DNA of 56,879 nt from Aneurinibacillus danicus. Lineage in GTDB: Bacteria; Bacillota; Bacilli; Aneurinibacillales; Aneurinibacillaceae. A program made the translations under genes and the position numbers. Under the pieces are notes generated by a model. That model was not told where the DNA came from, ran no database searches, and worked only from the letters and a program-made list of their open reading frames with translations. This document shows positions 16,571 through 27,594 of this stretch, piece by piece (position 1 is the stretch's first letter; every line of letters starts with the position of its first letter). The stretch spans positions 1 through 56,879 of the forward strand of contig NZ_BJXX01000085.1 of assembly GCF_007991215.1 (NCBI RefSeq), read 5' to 3'.

Positions 16571-18670
16571 ATGAAAAGCCGTATACTCTCCATTCTCATC
16601 TGGGGTGCGATTTCGATCGTCGGCGCGGTAGCCTGGGGATGGCTGGCGCTTGTACGCGGTGAAGAAATCAACGCAGCCTGGCTACTGGTTGCCGCCCTGG
16701 CCAGCTATGCGGTGGCTTACCGGTTTTATAGCCGATTTATCGCCCATAAAGTCTTCAACCTAAATGACAGACGGGCCACGCCCGCCGAAGTTCACAATGA
16801 TGGCAAAGACTATATCCCAACAAATAAATGGGTGGTATTCGGCCATCACTTTGCGGCAATTGCCGGTGCCGGTCCGCTGGTCGGTCCAACGCTTGCCGCC
16901 CAGATGGGATATCTTCCCGGCACGATCTGGATTGTTGTAGGCGTTATTCTTGCAGGTGCCGTACAGGACTTCATCATCCTCATCGGTTCCATGCGCCGCG
17001 ACGGAAAAAGCCTGGGACAAATCGCGAAGGAGGAAATCGGACCCGTAGGCGGCTTGATTGCCATGGTTGGTATTCTTGCCATTATGATTATTTTAATTGC
17101 CGTACTGGCGCTTGTCGTCGTTAATGCGCTGGCCGAAAGTCCATGGGGTACCTTCACGATTGCCATGACGATTCCGATTGCGCTCTTTATGGGCTTCTAC
17201 ATGCGCTATATCCGTCCAGGACGCGTTGGTGAAACTTCGTTCATCGGTTTTGCTCTCATGATGTTTGCGCTTGTGGCCGGCCAATGGGTGGCGGAATCTC
17301 CGACTCTCGGACCTATGTTCACGCTCAGTCCGGAAGCGCTTGCTATTTTAATGATTATCTATGGTTTTATCGCATCCATTCTGCCTGTATGGATGCTGCT
17401 CGCACCGCGTGACTATTTGAGCTCGTTCCTGAAGATTGGAACCATCGGCTTGCTCGGCATCGGTATCATCCTGACGCTGCCGAATCTGCAAATGCCTGCG
17501 GTAACGAAATTCATCGACGGAACCGGACCGGTTTTCACAGGTAATCTATTCCCGTTCTTGTTTATTACAATTGCCTGCGGTTCCATCTCCGGGTTCCACT
17601 CGCTCATATCGAGCGGTACGACGCCGAAGTTGATTGCAAAAGAAAGCCACAGCCGTATGATCGGTTACGGTGGCATGCTAATGGAATCGTTCGTAGCCAT
17701 TATGGCTCTCATCGCTGCAACCATTCTGACGCCGGGCACATACTTTGCGATTAATAGTCCGGCCGCCGCTATCGGCACCGACGCTGTGACCGCAGCCCGC
17801 ACGATTACAGAATGGGGCTTTACCATCTCTGCCGCCGAATTGACGCAGTTGGCCGAAGACGTAGGGGAGAATTCAATCCTATCCCGCACAGGCGGTGCAC
17901 CGTCGCTTGCGGTCGGTATGTCCGTCATCTTCTCGGCTATTGTCGGCGGTAAAGCGCTGATGGCATTCTGGTATCACTTTGCGATTTTGTTCGAAGCTGT
18001 ATTTATATTGACTACCATCGACGCCGGTACGCGGGTCGGGCGCTTCATGGTAAGCGAATTGATCGGCAACTTCGCTCCGAAATTTAAAGACACGACATGG
18101 CTGCCCGGCAATATCATTTCCAGTGCCGTAATTAGCGTGGCCTGGGGATACTTCCTGTATGCCGGGGTTATCGACCCGCTAGGTGGTATTAAGACACTGT
18201 GGCCACTGTTCGGTATTGCGAATCAGATGCTGGCTGCGATTGCTCTGGCGGTCGGAACGACGATTATCCTGAAGATGGGCAAAAAAGCGTATGCCTGGGT
18301 TACGCTCGTGCCGCTCTCCTGGCTGCTCACCGTTACGATGACAGCGGCCTGGCAGAAGCTGTTCCATCCCGATCCAAAAATCGGCTTCCTCTCTCATGCC
18401 TCCGCTTTCTCAAAAGCGGTGGAGCAAGGTCAGCTGCCTAAGGGCGTAAAAACGATAGAAGCCGCAAAACAGATGATTTTCAACGACCGTGTAGACGCTG
18501 TAATGACCGCAATTTTCGCAGGCATCGTGATTTTGCTTATTATCGACTGCCTGAGAGTCTGGATTAGCATTCTGCGCGGCACATACCGCGGTTCGCTGCA
18601 GGAGGCGCCTTACGTGGAATCCAAGGGCGACGCGTCTCTCATCTACAACAACCATTCGCACACTGCGTAA
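16571..18670 (+). CDS. cstA: CstA-family transporter (pyruvate/peptide uptake)
   Basis: A 699-residue polytopic membrane protein of the carbon starvation CstA family. The family-defining block GHHFAAIAGAGPLVGPTLAAQMGY is near residue 95, followed by AGAVQDF and many transmembrane segments, and the central SGFHSLISSGTTPK motif. Family members import pyruvate (BtsT, CstA of E. coli) or peptides. The preceding LytS/LytR pair and the following YbdD partner reproduce the BtsSR-BtsT logic. GAGGGG lies 7 bases before the ATG. Substrate preference for pyruvate is inference from context. Confidence 0.94.
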   Translation: MKSRILSILIWGAISIVGAVAWGWLALVRGEEINAAWLLVAALASYAVAYRFYSRFIAHKVFNLNDRRATPAEVHNDGKDYIPTNKWVVFGHHFAAIAGAGPLVGPTLAAQMGYLPGTIWIVVGVILAGAVQDFIILIGSMRRDGKSLGQIAKEEIGPVGGLIAMVGILAIMIILIAVLALVVVNALAESPWGTFTIAMTIPIALFMGFYMRYIRPGRVGETSFIGFALMMFALVAGQWVAESPTLGPMFTLSPEALAILMIIYGFIASILPVWMLLAPRDYLSSFLKIGTIGLLGIGIILTLPNLQMPAVTKFIDGTGPVFTGNLFPFLFITIACGSISGFHSLISSGTTPKLIAKESHSRMIGYGGMLMESFVAIMALIAATILTPGTYFAINSPAAAIGTDAVTAARTITEWGFTISAAELTQLAEDVGENSILSRTGGAPSLAVGMSVIFSAIVGGKALMAFWYHFAILFEAVFILTTIDAGTRVGRFMVSELIGNFAPKFKDTTWLPGNIISSAVISVAWGYFLYAGVIDPLGGIKTLWPLFGIANQMLAAIALAVGTTIILKMGKKAYAWVTLVPLSWLLTVTMTAAWQKLFHPDPKIGFLSHASAFSKAVEQGQLPKGVKTIEAAKQMIFNDRVDAVMTAIFAGIVILLIIDCLRVWISILRGTYRGSLQEAPYVESKGDASLIYNNHSHTA

Positions 18671-18688
18671 AGTAAGGAGGAATAATGT

Positions 18689-18949
18689 ATGTGGCGCGAT
18701 GAATCATGTCCGCAGCGCACCTATGTTCCGCCGGAAAAAATCAAGGAGTTGTCCGCAAACCATTCGCTTATGCGCCGGGTTCGGTCTACAATCCGGATGA
18801 TTTTCGGCATCCCGGACTATGAGCTGTATCTTGATTACTGGTACGCGGCGCCTCCAAAAGACGAAGCGGCTCCGCTGTCGGAGAAGGAATTCTTCCGGCA
18901 GGCGATTGACGAACGGTACGGAAACGGAAACCGCACACGCTGCTGCTAA
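18689..18949 (+). CDS. YbdD/YjiX-like CstA accessory protein
   Basis: An 86-residue cytosolic protein with the YbdD/YjiX (DUF466) signature: MIFGIPDYELYLDYW, a FFRQAIDERYG segment, and the conserved C-terminal RCC. E. coli YbdD supports pyruvate uptake by CstA. It follows cstA by 18 bases with AAGGAGG 8 bases before the ATG, and is the last gene of the unit. The N-terminal 20 residues (RDESCPQRTYVPPEK) extend beyond the short enterobacterial proteins. Confidence 0.9.
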   Translation: MWRDESCPQRTYVPPEKIKELSANHSLMRRVRSTIRMIFGIPDYELYLDYWYAAPPKDEAAPLSEKEFFRQAIDERYGNGNRTRCC

Positions 18950-19050
18950 GCGGCAGGCATTAAAATAAAAACAACCCCGAATATGGTAACCATCTCCGTT
19001 TCCTGAGTCATCTATGTTTTTACTTTTCCCCGTAACCGTTTAAAACACGA

Positions 19051-19088
19051 AAGAGAAGGGCATTCAAGCGAACGCTCCTTCTCTTTTT
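19051..19088. terminator. Bidirectional terminator between cstA-ybdD and the DUF2621 gene
   Basis: AAGAGAAGGGC (19051-19061) pairs with the GCTCCTTCTCTT arm ending at 19085 around an AT-containing loop; the plus strand continues with TTTTT. It lies between convergent genes. Confidence 0.8.
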
Positions 19089-19091
19089 CCG

Positions 19092-19529
19092 TTATTCTAC
19101 ATTAATTTTTAAATGCTGTTTGTACGGCGAAAAATCAATCTGCTTTTTCTTTAAATGAGCGACCAAAAACTTATGATCGCGTGCCGGTGTCGCCAGAATA
19201 TACCCTTTGATGACAAGGTCATTCGTCATCTTCTCCGCACCTTCCTCAAGCGCCAGCTTGCCGATTTTGGCGGCAATGCTGCGGCGGGCCACATCGCGGA
19301 ACAACTCCGGAACCGGGCTGACCAGTTCGTTCAGCAGCTCCATCGTATCTTCCGTCCACATATGACGCGTCCTATCAATATAGTGATCCTGCCAATCCAA
19401 GTCTGACATTCCATCCTGTTTCGGCATCGATTTCAAAAACTTTCGAAACATGAAGTAACCGCCGATGGCGAACAATGAAATAAGAAGAATCATCCAGCCG
19501 ATAATGAAAGAACCGAACCATGCTGACAT
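19092..19529 (-). CDS. DUF2621 membrane protein (YneK-like)
   Basis: A 145-residue protein with one N-terminal transmembrane helix (WFGSFIIGWMILLISLFAIGGYFMF) followed by a soluble region starting KSMPKQDGMSDLDWQDHYI and ending in charged helices (MTNDLVIKGYILATPARDHKFLVAHLKKK). This matches the DUF2621 family, B. subtilis YneK, which has no assigned function. It is transcribed alone and converges with ybdD. Confidence 0.85.
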   Translation of the reverse strand: MSAWFGSFIIGWMILLISLFAIGGYFMFRKFLKSMPKQDGMSDLDWQDHYIDRTRHMWTEDTMELLNELVSPVPELFRDVARRSIAAKIGKLALEEGAEKMTNDLVIKGYILATPARDHKFLVAHLKKKQIDFSPYKQHLKINVE

Positions 19530-19559
19530 TTCTACAAATCCCCACTTCCCTTTTCGGCA

Positions 19560-19590
19560 TTGACTGTGATATGATGTAGTACCGTAATAT
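19560..19590 (+). promoter_or_regulatory. Promoter of trhO leader
   Basis: TTGACT (19560-19565) and TAATAT (19585-19590) are spaced by 19 bases (or 18 to GTAATA). The start of transcription would be near 19596, giving an unusually long leader of about 155 bases before trhO. Confidence 0.5.
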
Positions 19591-19620
19591 AAACAACATA
19601 ATTATATTGTTTAATATACA

Positions 19621-19660
19621 CAGCCAGTTCCCGTATAACATAAACTGGTTGTTTCTTATT
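19621..19660 (+). promoter_or_regulatory. Possible attenuator hairpin in the trhO leader
   Basis: CAGCCAGTT (19621-19629) pairs with AACTGGTTG (19643-19651), one G-T pair included, and is followed by TTTCTTATTAT. No gene ends upstream on this strand, so a terminator here would act on the trhO leader. AAACAAC (19591-19597) is complementary to GTTGTTT (19648-19654), which overlaps the hairpin's 3' arm and could form a competing structure. Confidence 0.4.
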
Positions 19661-19750
19661 ATGCATGATTTTCGTATCGCTTGTCTATATGAGCTATACC
19701 CGGGAAATTCATTAATGCAGCAAAACTATACCACAGGGAGGAATGTTCTC

Positions 19751-20710
19751 ATGCAGCAAACGCATAGAGAGAAGGAAAAGCCGTATCGCGTGCTTTTATA
19801 TTATAAATACGTCCATATTGAGAATCCGGAAGAATTCACAGCTGAACATTTAGTATTCTGCAAAGAACTTGGAGTGAAAGGCCGGATTATCATCGCCGAA
19901 GAAGGGATTAACGGCACGCTGTCTGGAACAAAGGAACAAACGGACGCTTACATGGCAGAACTGCGCAAAGACCCGCGCTTTACCGATATCTTCTTCAAAA
20001 TCGATGAGGCCGATAAGCACACATTCAAAAAAATCTTTGTCCGCCACAAAAAAGAAATTGTAACCTGGCGTTTCGACGAAGACATAGACCCGAACGAGAC
20101 GACAGGAAAATATCTAAGTCCGAAAGAATTCTACGAGCATCTGCAGCGTGATGATGTGATTGTCATTGACGGTCGTAACGACTACGAGTACGAACTCGGC
20201 CATTTCCGTGGCGCCATTCGCCCCGGCGTTAAAACCTCACGTGAGTTCCCGGAATGGATCCGCGAGAATCTGGGCCAGTACAAAGATAAAAAAGTTATCA
20301 CGTACTGCACAGGCGGCATCCGCTGCGAAAAGCTGTCCGGTTTTCTGATTAAAGAAGGGTTCAGGGACGTAGCGCAGCTGCACGGCGGAATTGTCACATA
20401 CGGCAAAGATCCGGAAGTGCAGGGACGCCTGTTTGACGGTAAATGCTACGTATTCGACGAGCGAATTTCCGTACCGATTAACCGAACCGAAGAAGATGTA
20501 ATCATCTCTACCTGTAAACACTGCGGCACGCCAAGCGACCGCTATGTGAACTGTGCGAACCCGTGGTGCAATGTACAGCATTTCTGCTGTGAAGCATGCG
20601 AAGATGAACATAAGCGTTCTTGCTCGCCAGAATGTGCGGAGCACAAAGACAACCGCTATGTGAAGGAACAACTTGCAAAACAAGAAGCAAAGGCTGCAGC
20701 AGTTAAATAA
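19751..20710 (+). CDS. trhO: tRNA uridine(34) hydroxylase, rhodanese family
   Basis: A protein of 319 residues of the TrhO/YceA family, which makes 5-hydroxyuridine at the tRNA wobble position. The N-terminal UPF0176 domain (ALYKYVHI-type strand, [16 protein letters not shown]) precedes a rhodanese domain with the catalytic Cys loop CTGGIRCEK. The C-terminus carries a Cys-rich zinc-like region ([25 protein letters not shown]) found in Bacillales members. GGGAGG is 9 bases before the ATG at 19751; the frame is open further upstream to 19607 but that part is leader. It may be controlled by an attenuator-like hairpin. Confidence 0.93.
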   Translation: MQQTHREKEKPYRVLLYYKYVHIENPEEFTAEHLVFCKELGVKGRIIIAEEGINGTLSGTKEQTDAYMAELRKDPRFTDIFFKIDEADKHTFKKIFVRHKKEIVTWRFDEDIDPNETTGKYLSPKEFYEHLQRDDVIVIDGRNDYEYELGHFRGAIRPGVKTSREFPEWIRENLGQYKDKKVITYCTGGIRCEKLSGFLIKEGFRDVAQLHGGIVTYGKDPEVQGRLFDGKCYVFDERISVPINRTEEDVIISTCKHCGTPSDRYVNCANPWCNVQHFCCEACEDEHKRSCSPECAEHKDNRYVKEQLAKQEAKAAAVK

Positions 20711-20720
20711 TGTAATTCAA

Positions 20721-20750
20721 AAGCCGGGGATAGCTCCCCGGCTTCGTTGT
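20721..20750 (+). terminator. Terminator of trhO
   Basis: AAGCCGGGGA (20721-20730) pairs with TCCCCGGCTT (20735-20744) around a TAGC loop, followed by CGTTGT. The stem is strong, the T-tract poor. Confidence 0.75.
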
Positions 20751-20878
20751 ATACTTATAGAACTAAATTTATCTATTTCTTTGTTCTCTTATTCCATGTT
20801 TTGGTTTATGATAAAAGGAGCAGAAAATACCAGTCAAAAAACATACCATTTCTTAAATTGAATAGGAGTGTGCTCCCT

Positions 20879-21736
20879 ATGATTATGGAAACCGAAAGAA
20901 ACCAGAATCTTCACGATGAACTTGACTCACTGAAGAGAGCTTGTCTGCGCCTTTACGAATTATTTAATGAAGAAAACACGTTTGTGCTGACCGATACAGA
21001 AAAAGTGATTGGATACTGGGAAGGAAAACATGTGAAATTTGGTTTTAAGGTCGGAAGCCCCATCCCCGAAAATAGCACACTGCGCCGCACGCTGGACCAG
21101 AAACGGAAGATTAATCAAATCATCAGCGAGAAAGAATCGCCGTTCGGATTCGGTTATTCTGCCAACACGGTTCCCCTGTTTGACGAAACCCGTCGCCTCA
21201 TCGGCGCCATGGCTATTGCCATGCCGATTCACAAGCAGGAACAGCTGAAGAAGATGGCGTCCGAACTGATGCAGACTTCCGAACAGACCACTCAGGCCAC
21301 CGAAGAAATTGCGGCGGGAGCAACAGGTATGGCAGACGCGGTCAGCGCTCTTTCCGTAAACTCTCAGAAGGCGCAGAATGCACTGAGCACCGTAGGCAAA
21401 GTCATCAACTTAATCAAGCAGGTGGCCGATCAAACCAATCTTCTCGCTCTCAATGCGGCAATCGAGGCGGCACGTGCAGGCGATGCCGGACGGGGATTTG
21501 CGGTTGTCGCCGACGAGGTGCGCAAGCTGGCCTCCAGTACGCGGGAAAATGTAGAAGAAATCTCGAAAAATCTCATGGAAATGTCCAGTACCATCGAAGA
21601 GATTGTAAAAGAGGTCAAAAACCTCGATAGCCTGGCCCAACAACAGGCCGCAGCCACGGAGCAAATCAGCGCTTCCATGACGTCCCTGGAAGAAAACTCC
21701 CGCAAAATGGCGGACGTGTCCGAATCGCTTATTTAG
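20879..21736 (+). CDS. Soluble chemoreceptor-like protein
   Basis: A 285-residue cytosolic protein with a chemoreceptor signalling domain in its C-terminal half, including the conserved hairpin tip [21 protein letters not shown] and [13 protein letters not shown]. The N-terminal 110 residues contain a small sensory-like domain ([37 protein letters not shown]) resembling a PAS/GAF fold; there is no transmembrane helix. It resembles YfmS-type soluble MCPs of Bacillus. The ATG at 20879 has AGGAG 10 bases upstream; a longer frame from 20747 lacks a ribosome binding site. Ligand unknown. Confidence 0.85.
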   Translation: MIMETERNQNLHDELDSLKRACLRLYELFNEENTFVLTDTEKVIGYWEGKHVKFGFKVGSPIPENSTLRRTLDQKRKINQIISEKESPFGFGYSANTVPLFDETRRLIGAMAIAMPIHKQEQLKKMASELMQTSEQTTQATEEIAAGATGMADAVSALSVNSQKAQNALSTVGKVINLIKQVADQTNLLALNAAIEAARAGDAGRGFAVVADEVRKLASSTRENVEEISKNLMEMSSTIEEIVKEVKNLDSLAQQQAAATEQISASMTSLEENSRKMADVSESLI

Positions 21737-21756
21737 CTAAAAGAAGGAATGTAGAA

Positions 21757-21795
21757 AAAGAGCAGGCTGAGTATAACTTCGCCTGCTCTTTCTGT
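21757..21795. terminator. Bidirectional terminator between the soluble MCP and lpd
   Basis: AAAGAGCAGGC (21757-21767) is complementary to GCCTGCTCTTT (21781-21791) with a 13-base loop. It serves the two convergent genes. Confidence 0.85.
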
Positions 21796-21806
21796 TCTAT
21801 ATTGTC

Positions 21807-23219
21807 TTACTTCGATAACGAGTGAATACTGTGTCCGAGCGCCGCTTCCGCAGCTTCCATCGTCACTTCCGCCAGTGTAGGATGCGCATGGATAGTCAGT
21901 GCAATGTCTTCGAGCGTCGCGCCCATCTCGATCGCAAGGCCTGCTTCTGCAATCAGGTCAGACGCTTCCGGACCAACAATTTGTACGCCCAGCACGCGGC
22001 CATCTTCCTCGTTAGCCACCACTTTTACAAAGCCGTCCGTTTCATTGACGCTCAGCGCGCGTCCATTTGCAGCAAACGAGAAGCGGCCGGTTTTCACCTT
22101 GTAGCCTTCTTCTTTCGCCTGCTCTTCTGTCAAACCAACCGTCGCCATTTCCGGGTCAGAGAAGACGACCGCTGGAATCGCCATGTAGTCGATTTCGCTC
22201 GGCTGACCGGCAATGACCTCTGCCGCCACCTTGCCCTCGTAAGATGCTTTATGAGCAAGCGCCGGACCTGCCACAACGTCGCCGATCGCGTAGATGTTCG
22301 GTACGCTTGTCCTGCACTGTTTGTCGATTTCGATCAGGCCGCGATCCGTCAGCTTCATGTCGATCGCTTCAAGACCGAGTCCGTCCGTATTCGGGCGGCG
22401 TCCAACCGTTACCAGGCAATAATCCGCTTCGAATACCTCTTCTTTGTCTTTAATTTTCGCCGTTACTTTTACGCCGTTCTCCGTCACTTCACTTGACTGC
22501 GCCATTGCTTCGGTGTGAATTTCCACACCGAGCTTTTTAAGTTTCTTGCGCACCATTTGCACCATCGGCTTCTCAAAGCCCGGCAGAATGTTCGTCATAC
22601 CTTCAAGCACGGTTACTTTCGATCCCAGCTTGGCGAATGCCGTTCCCAGCTCGATGCCGATATATCCTCCGCCGACGACCAGCATTTTTTCCGGAATGTG
22701 ATCAAGCATTAGCGCTTCGGTCGAAGACAGAATGCGCTCGCCGAACGGAAGCGCCGGAATTTCAATCGGACGCGAGCCTGTGGCGATAATGCAGTGGTTA
22801 AATTTATAACGGTTTACTTCATAGCCGTGGAATACGCGCACTTCATTTTCGCTTACGAATAACGCCTCGCCCGGAATTACTTCAACGCCGTTTCCTTTAA
22901 GAAGGGTTCCTACCCCGCCTGTCAGCTTATTTACAACGCTCTGCTTCCACTCTTGCACTTTCTTCATATCGACAGTTACGCCTTCGACATGAATACCGAT
23001 GCTTGCGCCTTCTTTCGCCTGTTCGTACTGCTTAGCGGCCGAAATCAGCGATTTGGACGGAATGCAGCCGCGGTTCAAGCATACGCCGCCGACTTCCGCT
23101 TTATCCACAACCGCTACCTTCTTGCCGAGCTGGGCGGCACGAATCGCCGCCACATATCCGCCCGGACCCGCTCCGATAACCAGCACGTCAAGCTCTGTTG
23201 TAAACTCTCCTACTACCAT
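21807..23219 (-). CDS. pdhD: Dihydrolipoyl dehydrogenase (E3)
   Basis: A 470-residue FAD disulfide reductase reoxidising lipoyl groups. FAD-binding [19 protein letters not shown], the redox disulfide [13 protein letters not shown], the NAD fold [12 protein letters not shown], and the C-terminal catalytic HAHPTLAE are all present. It follows pdhC by 3 bases and is the last gene of the PDH operon; the same E3 can serve other 2-oxoacid dehydrogenases. Confidence 0.97.
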   Translation of the reverse strand: MVVGEFTTELDVLVIGAGPGGYVAAIRAAQLGKKVAVVDKAEVGGVCLNRGCIPSKSLISAAKQYEQAKEGASIGIHVEGVTVDMKKVQEWKQSVVNKLTGGVGTLLKGNGVEVIPGEALFVSENEVRVFHGYEVNRYKFNHCIIATGSRPIEIPALPFGERILSSTEALMLDHIPEKMLVVGGGYIGIELGTAFAKLGSKVTVLEGMTNILPGFEKPMVQMVRKKLKKLGVEIHTEAMAQSSEVTENGVKVTAKIKDKEEVFEADYCLVTVGRRPNTDGLGLEAIDMKLTDRGLIEIDKQCRTSVPNIYAIGDVVAGPALAHKASYEGKVAAEVIAGQPSEIDYMAIPAVVFSDPEMATVGLTEEQAKEEGYKVKTGRFSFAANGRALSVNETDGFVKVVANEEDGRVLGVQIVGPEASDLIAEAGLAIEMGATLEDIALTIHAHPTLAEVTMEAAEAALGHSIHSLSK

Positions 23220-23222
23220 GCT

Positions 23223-24584
23223 TTACACCTCCATGACAAGCATTTCAGGATTTTGCAGCAGTCCTTTGATGTAGTTCACGTACAATTGTGCCATTTCACC
23301 GTCAATCAAGCGGTGATCGAAGCTTAAGGACAACGCCATAACCGGAGCCACCACGATTTCATCGTTTTCATTTACAACCGGCTTCTTCGTAATGCGGCCT
23401 ACGCCGAGAATGGCCACTTCCGGATAGTTGATAACCGGAGTGAAGAACATGCCTCCGGCAGATCCGATATTCGTAATGGAGAATGTGCTTCCTTTAAGCT
23501 CGTCGGCAGACGCTTTACGCTCACGCGCTTTGGTTGCCAGTTCTGAAATCTCGCCTGCAATCTTCCACAACGGTTTGCGGTCCGCATCTTTGATGACCGG
23601 CACGAGCAGGCCTTCATCTGTCGCCGTTGCGATCCCGATGTTATAGTATTTCTTCAATACGATTTCGTTCTTCTCGTCGTCGATGCTTGCGTTCAACTCC
23701 GGGAACTCGCGCAGTCCGGCGATCGCCGCTTTGACGATAAACGGCAGGTATGTCAGCTTGACTTCTTTTTTCTCCGCAATCGGCTTGAAGCGTGTACGCA
23801 TCTCCACCAGCTTCGTTACGTCTACTTCGTCCATAATCGTCACGTGCGGAGCGGTGTACACAGACTTTGTCATTGCGGTTGCGATCGCTTTGCGGATACC
23901 TTTCAACGGCTTGCGCTCTTCGAGTCCGCCCTGCGCCGCCTGTGCCGCTGCCGGAGCGGCTGCTGCCTGTTTCGGCTCGGCCGCCGCAGATGCAGGTGCC
24001 GCTTGATCCGCCTGTTTCGTCTGATCAGTTTGCGGTGCTGCCGCTTGTGCTTTGCCGCCGCCCTGAGCGAACCTCTCTACATCCTCACGGGTAATCCGTC
24101 CGTTTTTGCCCGTTCCCTGCACCTGACGGATGTTGATTCCTTTTTCACGTGCAAACTTGCGTACAGCCGGTGTCGCGTATACGCGCTTATTTTCATCCAC
24201 AGGTTCAACTTCCTGCTGTACCGGTGCTTTCCCCTGTTCGGTCATCGGTGTTTGTTCTACTTCCGCCCGGTCCGCTTTCTCATTCAGCTCTTCGCCTGCA
24301 GCGCGGTCGGTAGCATCCACTGTCCCGCTTTCCGGTTGAGATGCGCCTGCTGCATCGAATTCAACCAGAACGTCGCCGACTACGGCTACTGTTCCCTCTT
24401 CCACTTTAATGGACAGTACTTTCCCGTTTACCGGGGATGGAATCTCAACGACAGCCTTGTCGTTTTGCACTTCCATAATAATCTGGTCTTCTTCGACCTG
24501 ATCGCCTTCTTTAATATGCCATTTTACGATTTCACCTTCGTGAATCCCTTCACCAATATCCGGCATTTTAAATTGGAACGCCAT
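23223..24584 (-). CDS. pdhC: Dihydrolipoamide acetyltransferase (E2 of PDH)
   Basis: A 453-residue E2 forming the PDH core. One lipoyl domain (Lys about 43 in [14 protein letters not shown]) is followed by a long flexible linker, the E1/E3-binding domain ([20 protein letters not shown]), a second Ala/Gln-rich linker ([20 protein letters not shown]) and the catalytic domain ending with HRLIDG. It transfers acetyl groups to CoA. It lies 57 bases after pdhB. Confidence 0.97.
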   Translation of the reverse strand: MAFQFKMPDIGEGIHEGEIVKWHIKEGDQVEEDQIIMEVQNDKAVVEIPSPVNGKVLSIKVEEGTVAVVGDVLVEFDAAGASQPESGTVDATDRAAGEELNEKADRAEVEQTPMTEQGKAPVQQEVEPVDENKRVYATPAVRKFAREKGINIRQVQGTGKNGRITREDVERFAQGGGKAQAAAPQTDQTKQADQAAPASAAAEPKQAAAAPAAAQAAQGGLEERKPLKGIRKAIATAMTKSVYTAPHVTIMDEVDVTKLVEMRTRFKPIAEKKEVKLTYLPFIVKAAIAGLREFPELNASIDDEKNEIVLKKYYNIGIATATDEGLLVPVIKDADRKPLWKIAGEISELATKARERKASADELKGSTFSITNIGSAGGMFFTPVINYPEVAILGVGRITKKPVVNENDEIVVAPVMALSLSFDHRLIDGEMAQLYVNYIKGLLQNPEMLVMEV

Positions 24585-24641
24585 AGATGGAACCTCCTCC
24601 TTAGTATTACCGCGAGTTATCTTTCGCAGACAGGATAGACT

Positions 24642-25622
24642 TTAGAAATCAAGTACTTTATTCAAACCTTCAATCACGCGGGCCGGGTCCGGTAACCAGA
24701 CATCTTCCGCCGCCGCAAACGGGAACACGGTATCCGGAGACGTTACGCGCAATACCGGAGCTTCCAGGGAAAGAATGGCTTTCTCGTTAATTTGAGCGAT
24801 AACTTCTGCAGCCACGCCCGCTTGTTTCTGTGCTTCCTGCACGACGATAGCGCGGTTCGTTTTCTCAACCGACTTGATGATCGTTTCCGTATCCAGCGGG
24901 CTGATGGTCCGTAAATCGATGACTTCAACCGATACGCCGCGGTCTTTTTCAATCTGTTCCGCCGCTTTCAGAGAAGTCTGTACCATGGCGCCGTACGTAA
25001 TGATCGTGACATCCTTTCCTTCTTTCACTACATTCGCTTTACCGATTGGAACCGTGTAGGATCCTTCCGGCACTTCACCGCGGAAGGAACGGTACAACTT
25101 CATATGCTCCAGGAAGATAACCGGATCGTTGTCGCGAATCGCAGAAATCAGCAGACCTTTGGCATCGTACGGGTTAGAAGGAATAACGACCTTCACGCCC
25201 GGTGTCTGCAGGAACAGACCTTCCAGGCTGTCTGCATGCAACTCCGGCGTTTTTACGCCGCCGCCGAACGGAGCGCGGAATGTAACCGGAGAATTGTATT
25301 TTCCGCCGGAACGGTAGCGCATACGCGCCGCCTGGGATGCAATGGCGTCAAATGTTTCAAATACAAATCCGAAGAATTGAATTTCGGCAACCGGACGGAA
25401 CCCCTGCAGACCAAGGCCGACCGCCATCCCGCCGATAGCGGATTCCGCAAGCGGCGTATCGAATACACGTTCTTCACCGAACTCTTTCTGGAGTCCGTCC
25501 GTTGCGCGGAATACCCCGCCGTTTACCCCTACATCTTCACCGAACACAAGCACGCTCGGATCTGCTCTCATTTCTGTACGCAGTGCATCTGTAATGGCTT
25601 GGATCATGGTCATTTGTGCCAT
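24642..25622 (-). CDS. pdhB: Pyruvate dehydrogenase E1 component, beta subunit
   Basis: A 326-residue E1-beta subunit with the transketolase-like pyrimidine domain ([36 protein letters not shown]) and C-terminal domain ([16 protein letters not shown]). It pairs with PdhA, whose gene ends 3 bases upstream. The E1 tetramer decarboxylates pyruvate using thiamine diphosphate. Confidence 0.97.
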   Translation of the reverse strand: MAQMTMIQAITDALRTEMRADPSVLVFGEDVGVNGGVFRATDGLQKEFGEERVFDTPLAESAIGGMAVGLGLQGFRPVAEIQFFGFVFETFDAIASQAARMRYRSGGKYNSPVTFRAPFGGGVKTPELHADSLEGLFLQTPGVKVVIPSNPYDAKGLLISAIRDNDPVIFLEHMKLYRSFRGEVPEGSYTVPIGKANVVKEGKDVTIITYGAMVQTSLKAAEQIEKDRGVSVEVIDLRTISPLDTETIIKSVEKTNRAIVVQEAQKQAGVAAEVIAQINEKAILSLEAPVLRVTSPDTVFPFAAAEDVWLPDPARVIEGLNKVLDF

Positions 25623-25625
25623 TGT

Positions 25626-26711
<1,086 letters not shown>

Positions 26712-26741
26712 TTACACTACTGTAATAGAACAATATCCCAA

Positions 26742-26777
26742 TGAAACACCTCTTGTTGCACAACAAGTACAGTTTCA
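26742..26777. promoter_or_regulatory. Nested palindrome in the pdh leader
   Basis: CTTGTTGCACAACAAG (26752-26767) is a perfect 16-base palindrome, and a second perfectly centred pair TGAAAC/GTTTCA (26742-26747 and 26772-26777) surrounds it. It lies about 14-48 bases after the predicted transcription start, so it could be an operator for a dimeric repressor or a leader hairpin. I do not recognise it as a CcpA, Rex or CodY site. Confidence 0.55.
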
Positions 26778-26796
26778 CGTTTTTGGATTCGCGATG

Positions 26797-26826
26797 AGTA
26801 TAGCACTTCCTCATTATCATGTCCAA
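26797..26826 (-). promoter_or_regulatory. Promoter of the pdh operon
   Basis: On the minus strand TTGGAC (complement of 26821-26826) is 18 bases from TATACT (complement of 26797-26802). Confidence 0.65.
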
Positions 26827-26870
26827 TTTTTTTCACCCATACATATAAAAAACACGGAGGATTGATTCAA

Positions 26871-27590
26871 ATGGACGAGAAACTGCGCAAGCGGACCATC
26901 GTGCGCCGCGAGCTTGAAAGCTCCTATCTAAAAGAAACACGCTCTTACAAAGTATATCTGCCGCCGGACTATGATTCTTCACGCGCTTATCCGGCACTGT
27001 ACGCGCAGGACGGAGAGCAATTCCTCAACTTCGGACGCGGGGCCACAGTCGCTCAGGAAATGATTTTAAACGGCAAACTGTTTCCTTTCATCATTGTCGC
27101 TGTTACAGTTTCAAAAGAAAACCGGACGGAAGAATACGGTACCGGGCGCAGCCGAAACGATATTTATAAATCCTTCTTTGTTGAGGAACTGCTCCCGGCT
27201 GTCGAAAAAGAATTTGCCGTAAACGATCGCATACTGATTGGCGACTCGCTCGGCGGTACGGTTAGCCTGGACCTTGCATTGGACAGGCCGGATTTGTTTA
27301 GTAAAGTGCTGTCATTATCGGGCGCTTTCTACCCTGATGTAATGAAAGGCGTACTGCGCAGGCCGAAACTTTCGCACTTAACTATCTATATGCTTATCGG
27401 CCTTCAGGAAACAGCGGTCCCGGTCGGCAGTCAAACAGTTGATTTCCTTAGTTACAACCGTGACATGAAACAAGTGCTCGAACAGCGCGGCGCTTCTGTC
27501 ACATACGTCGAAAAAGAAGGTGGGCATGATTGGGGCTTCTGGCAAAGCCAACTTCCTAGTGCACTTTCCTTCTTTTTTGGGGTAAAATGA
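26871..27590 (+). CDS. Esterase D-like alpha/beta hydrolase
   Basis: A 239-residue cytosolic esterase of the PF00756 type. The nucleophile elbow is GDSLGG (IGDSLGGTVSLD), the N-terminal part carries KVYLPPDYDSSRAYPALYAQDG, and the C-terminal catalytic His is in EKEGGHDWGFW. Relatives include Bacillus YuiI/BesA-like siderophore esterases, but no siderophore genes are nearby, so substrate is open. GGAGG is 10 bases before the ATG at 26871; an upstream TTG (26862) is too close to it. It is followed by a VTT-domain gene after 4 bases. Confidence 0.88.
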   Translation: MDEKLRKRTIVRRELESSYLKETRSYKVYLPPDYDSSRAYPALYAQDGEQFLNFGRGATVAQEMILNGKLFPFIIVAVTVSKENRTEEYGTGRSRNDIYKSFFVEELLPAVEKEFAVNDRILIGDSLGGTVSLDLALDRPDLFSKVLSLSGAFYPDVMKGVLRRPKLSHLTIYMLIGLQETAVPVGSQTVDFLSYNRDMKQVLEQRGASVTYVEKEGGHDWGFWQSQLPSALSFFFGVK

Positions 27591-27594
27591 AAGT

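Noticed and set aside
23844-24638. Plus-strand frame opposite pdhC
   Set aside because: Antisense shadow; composition mirrors the Ala-rich linker of pdhC.
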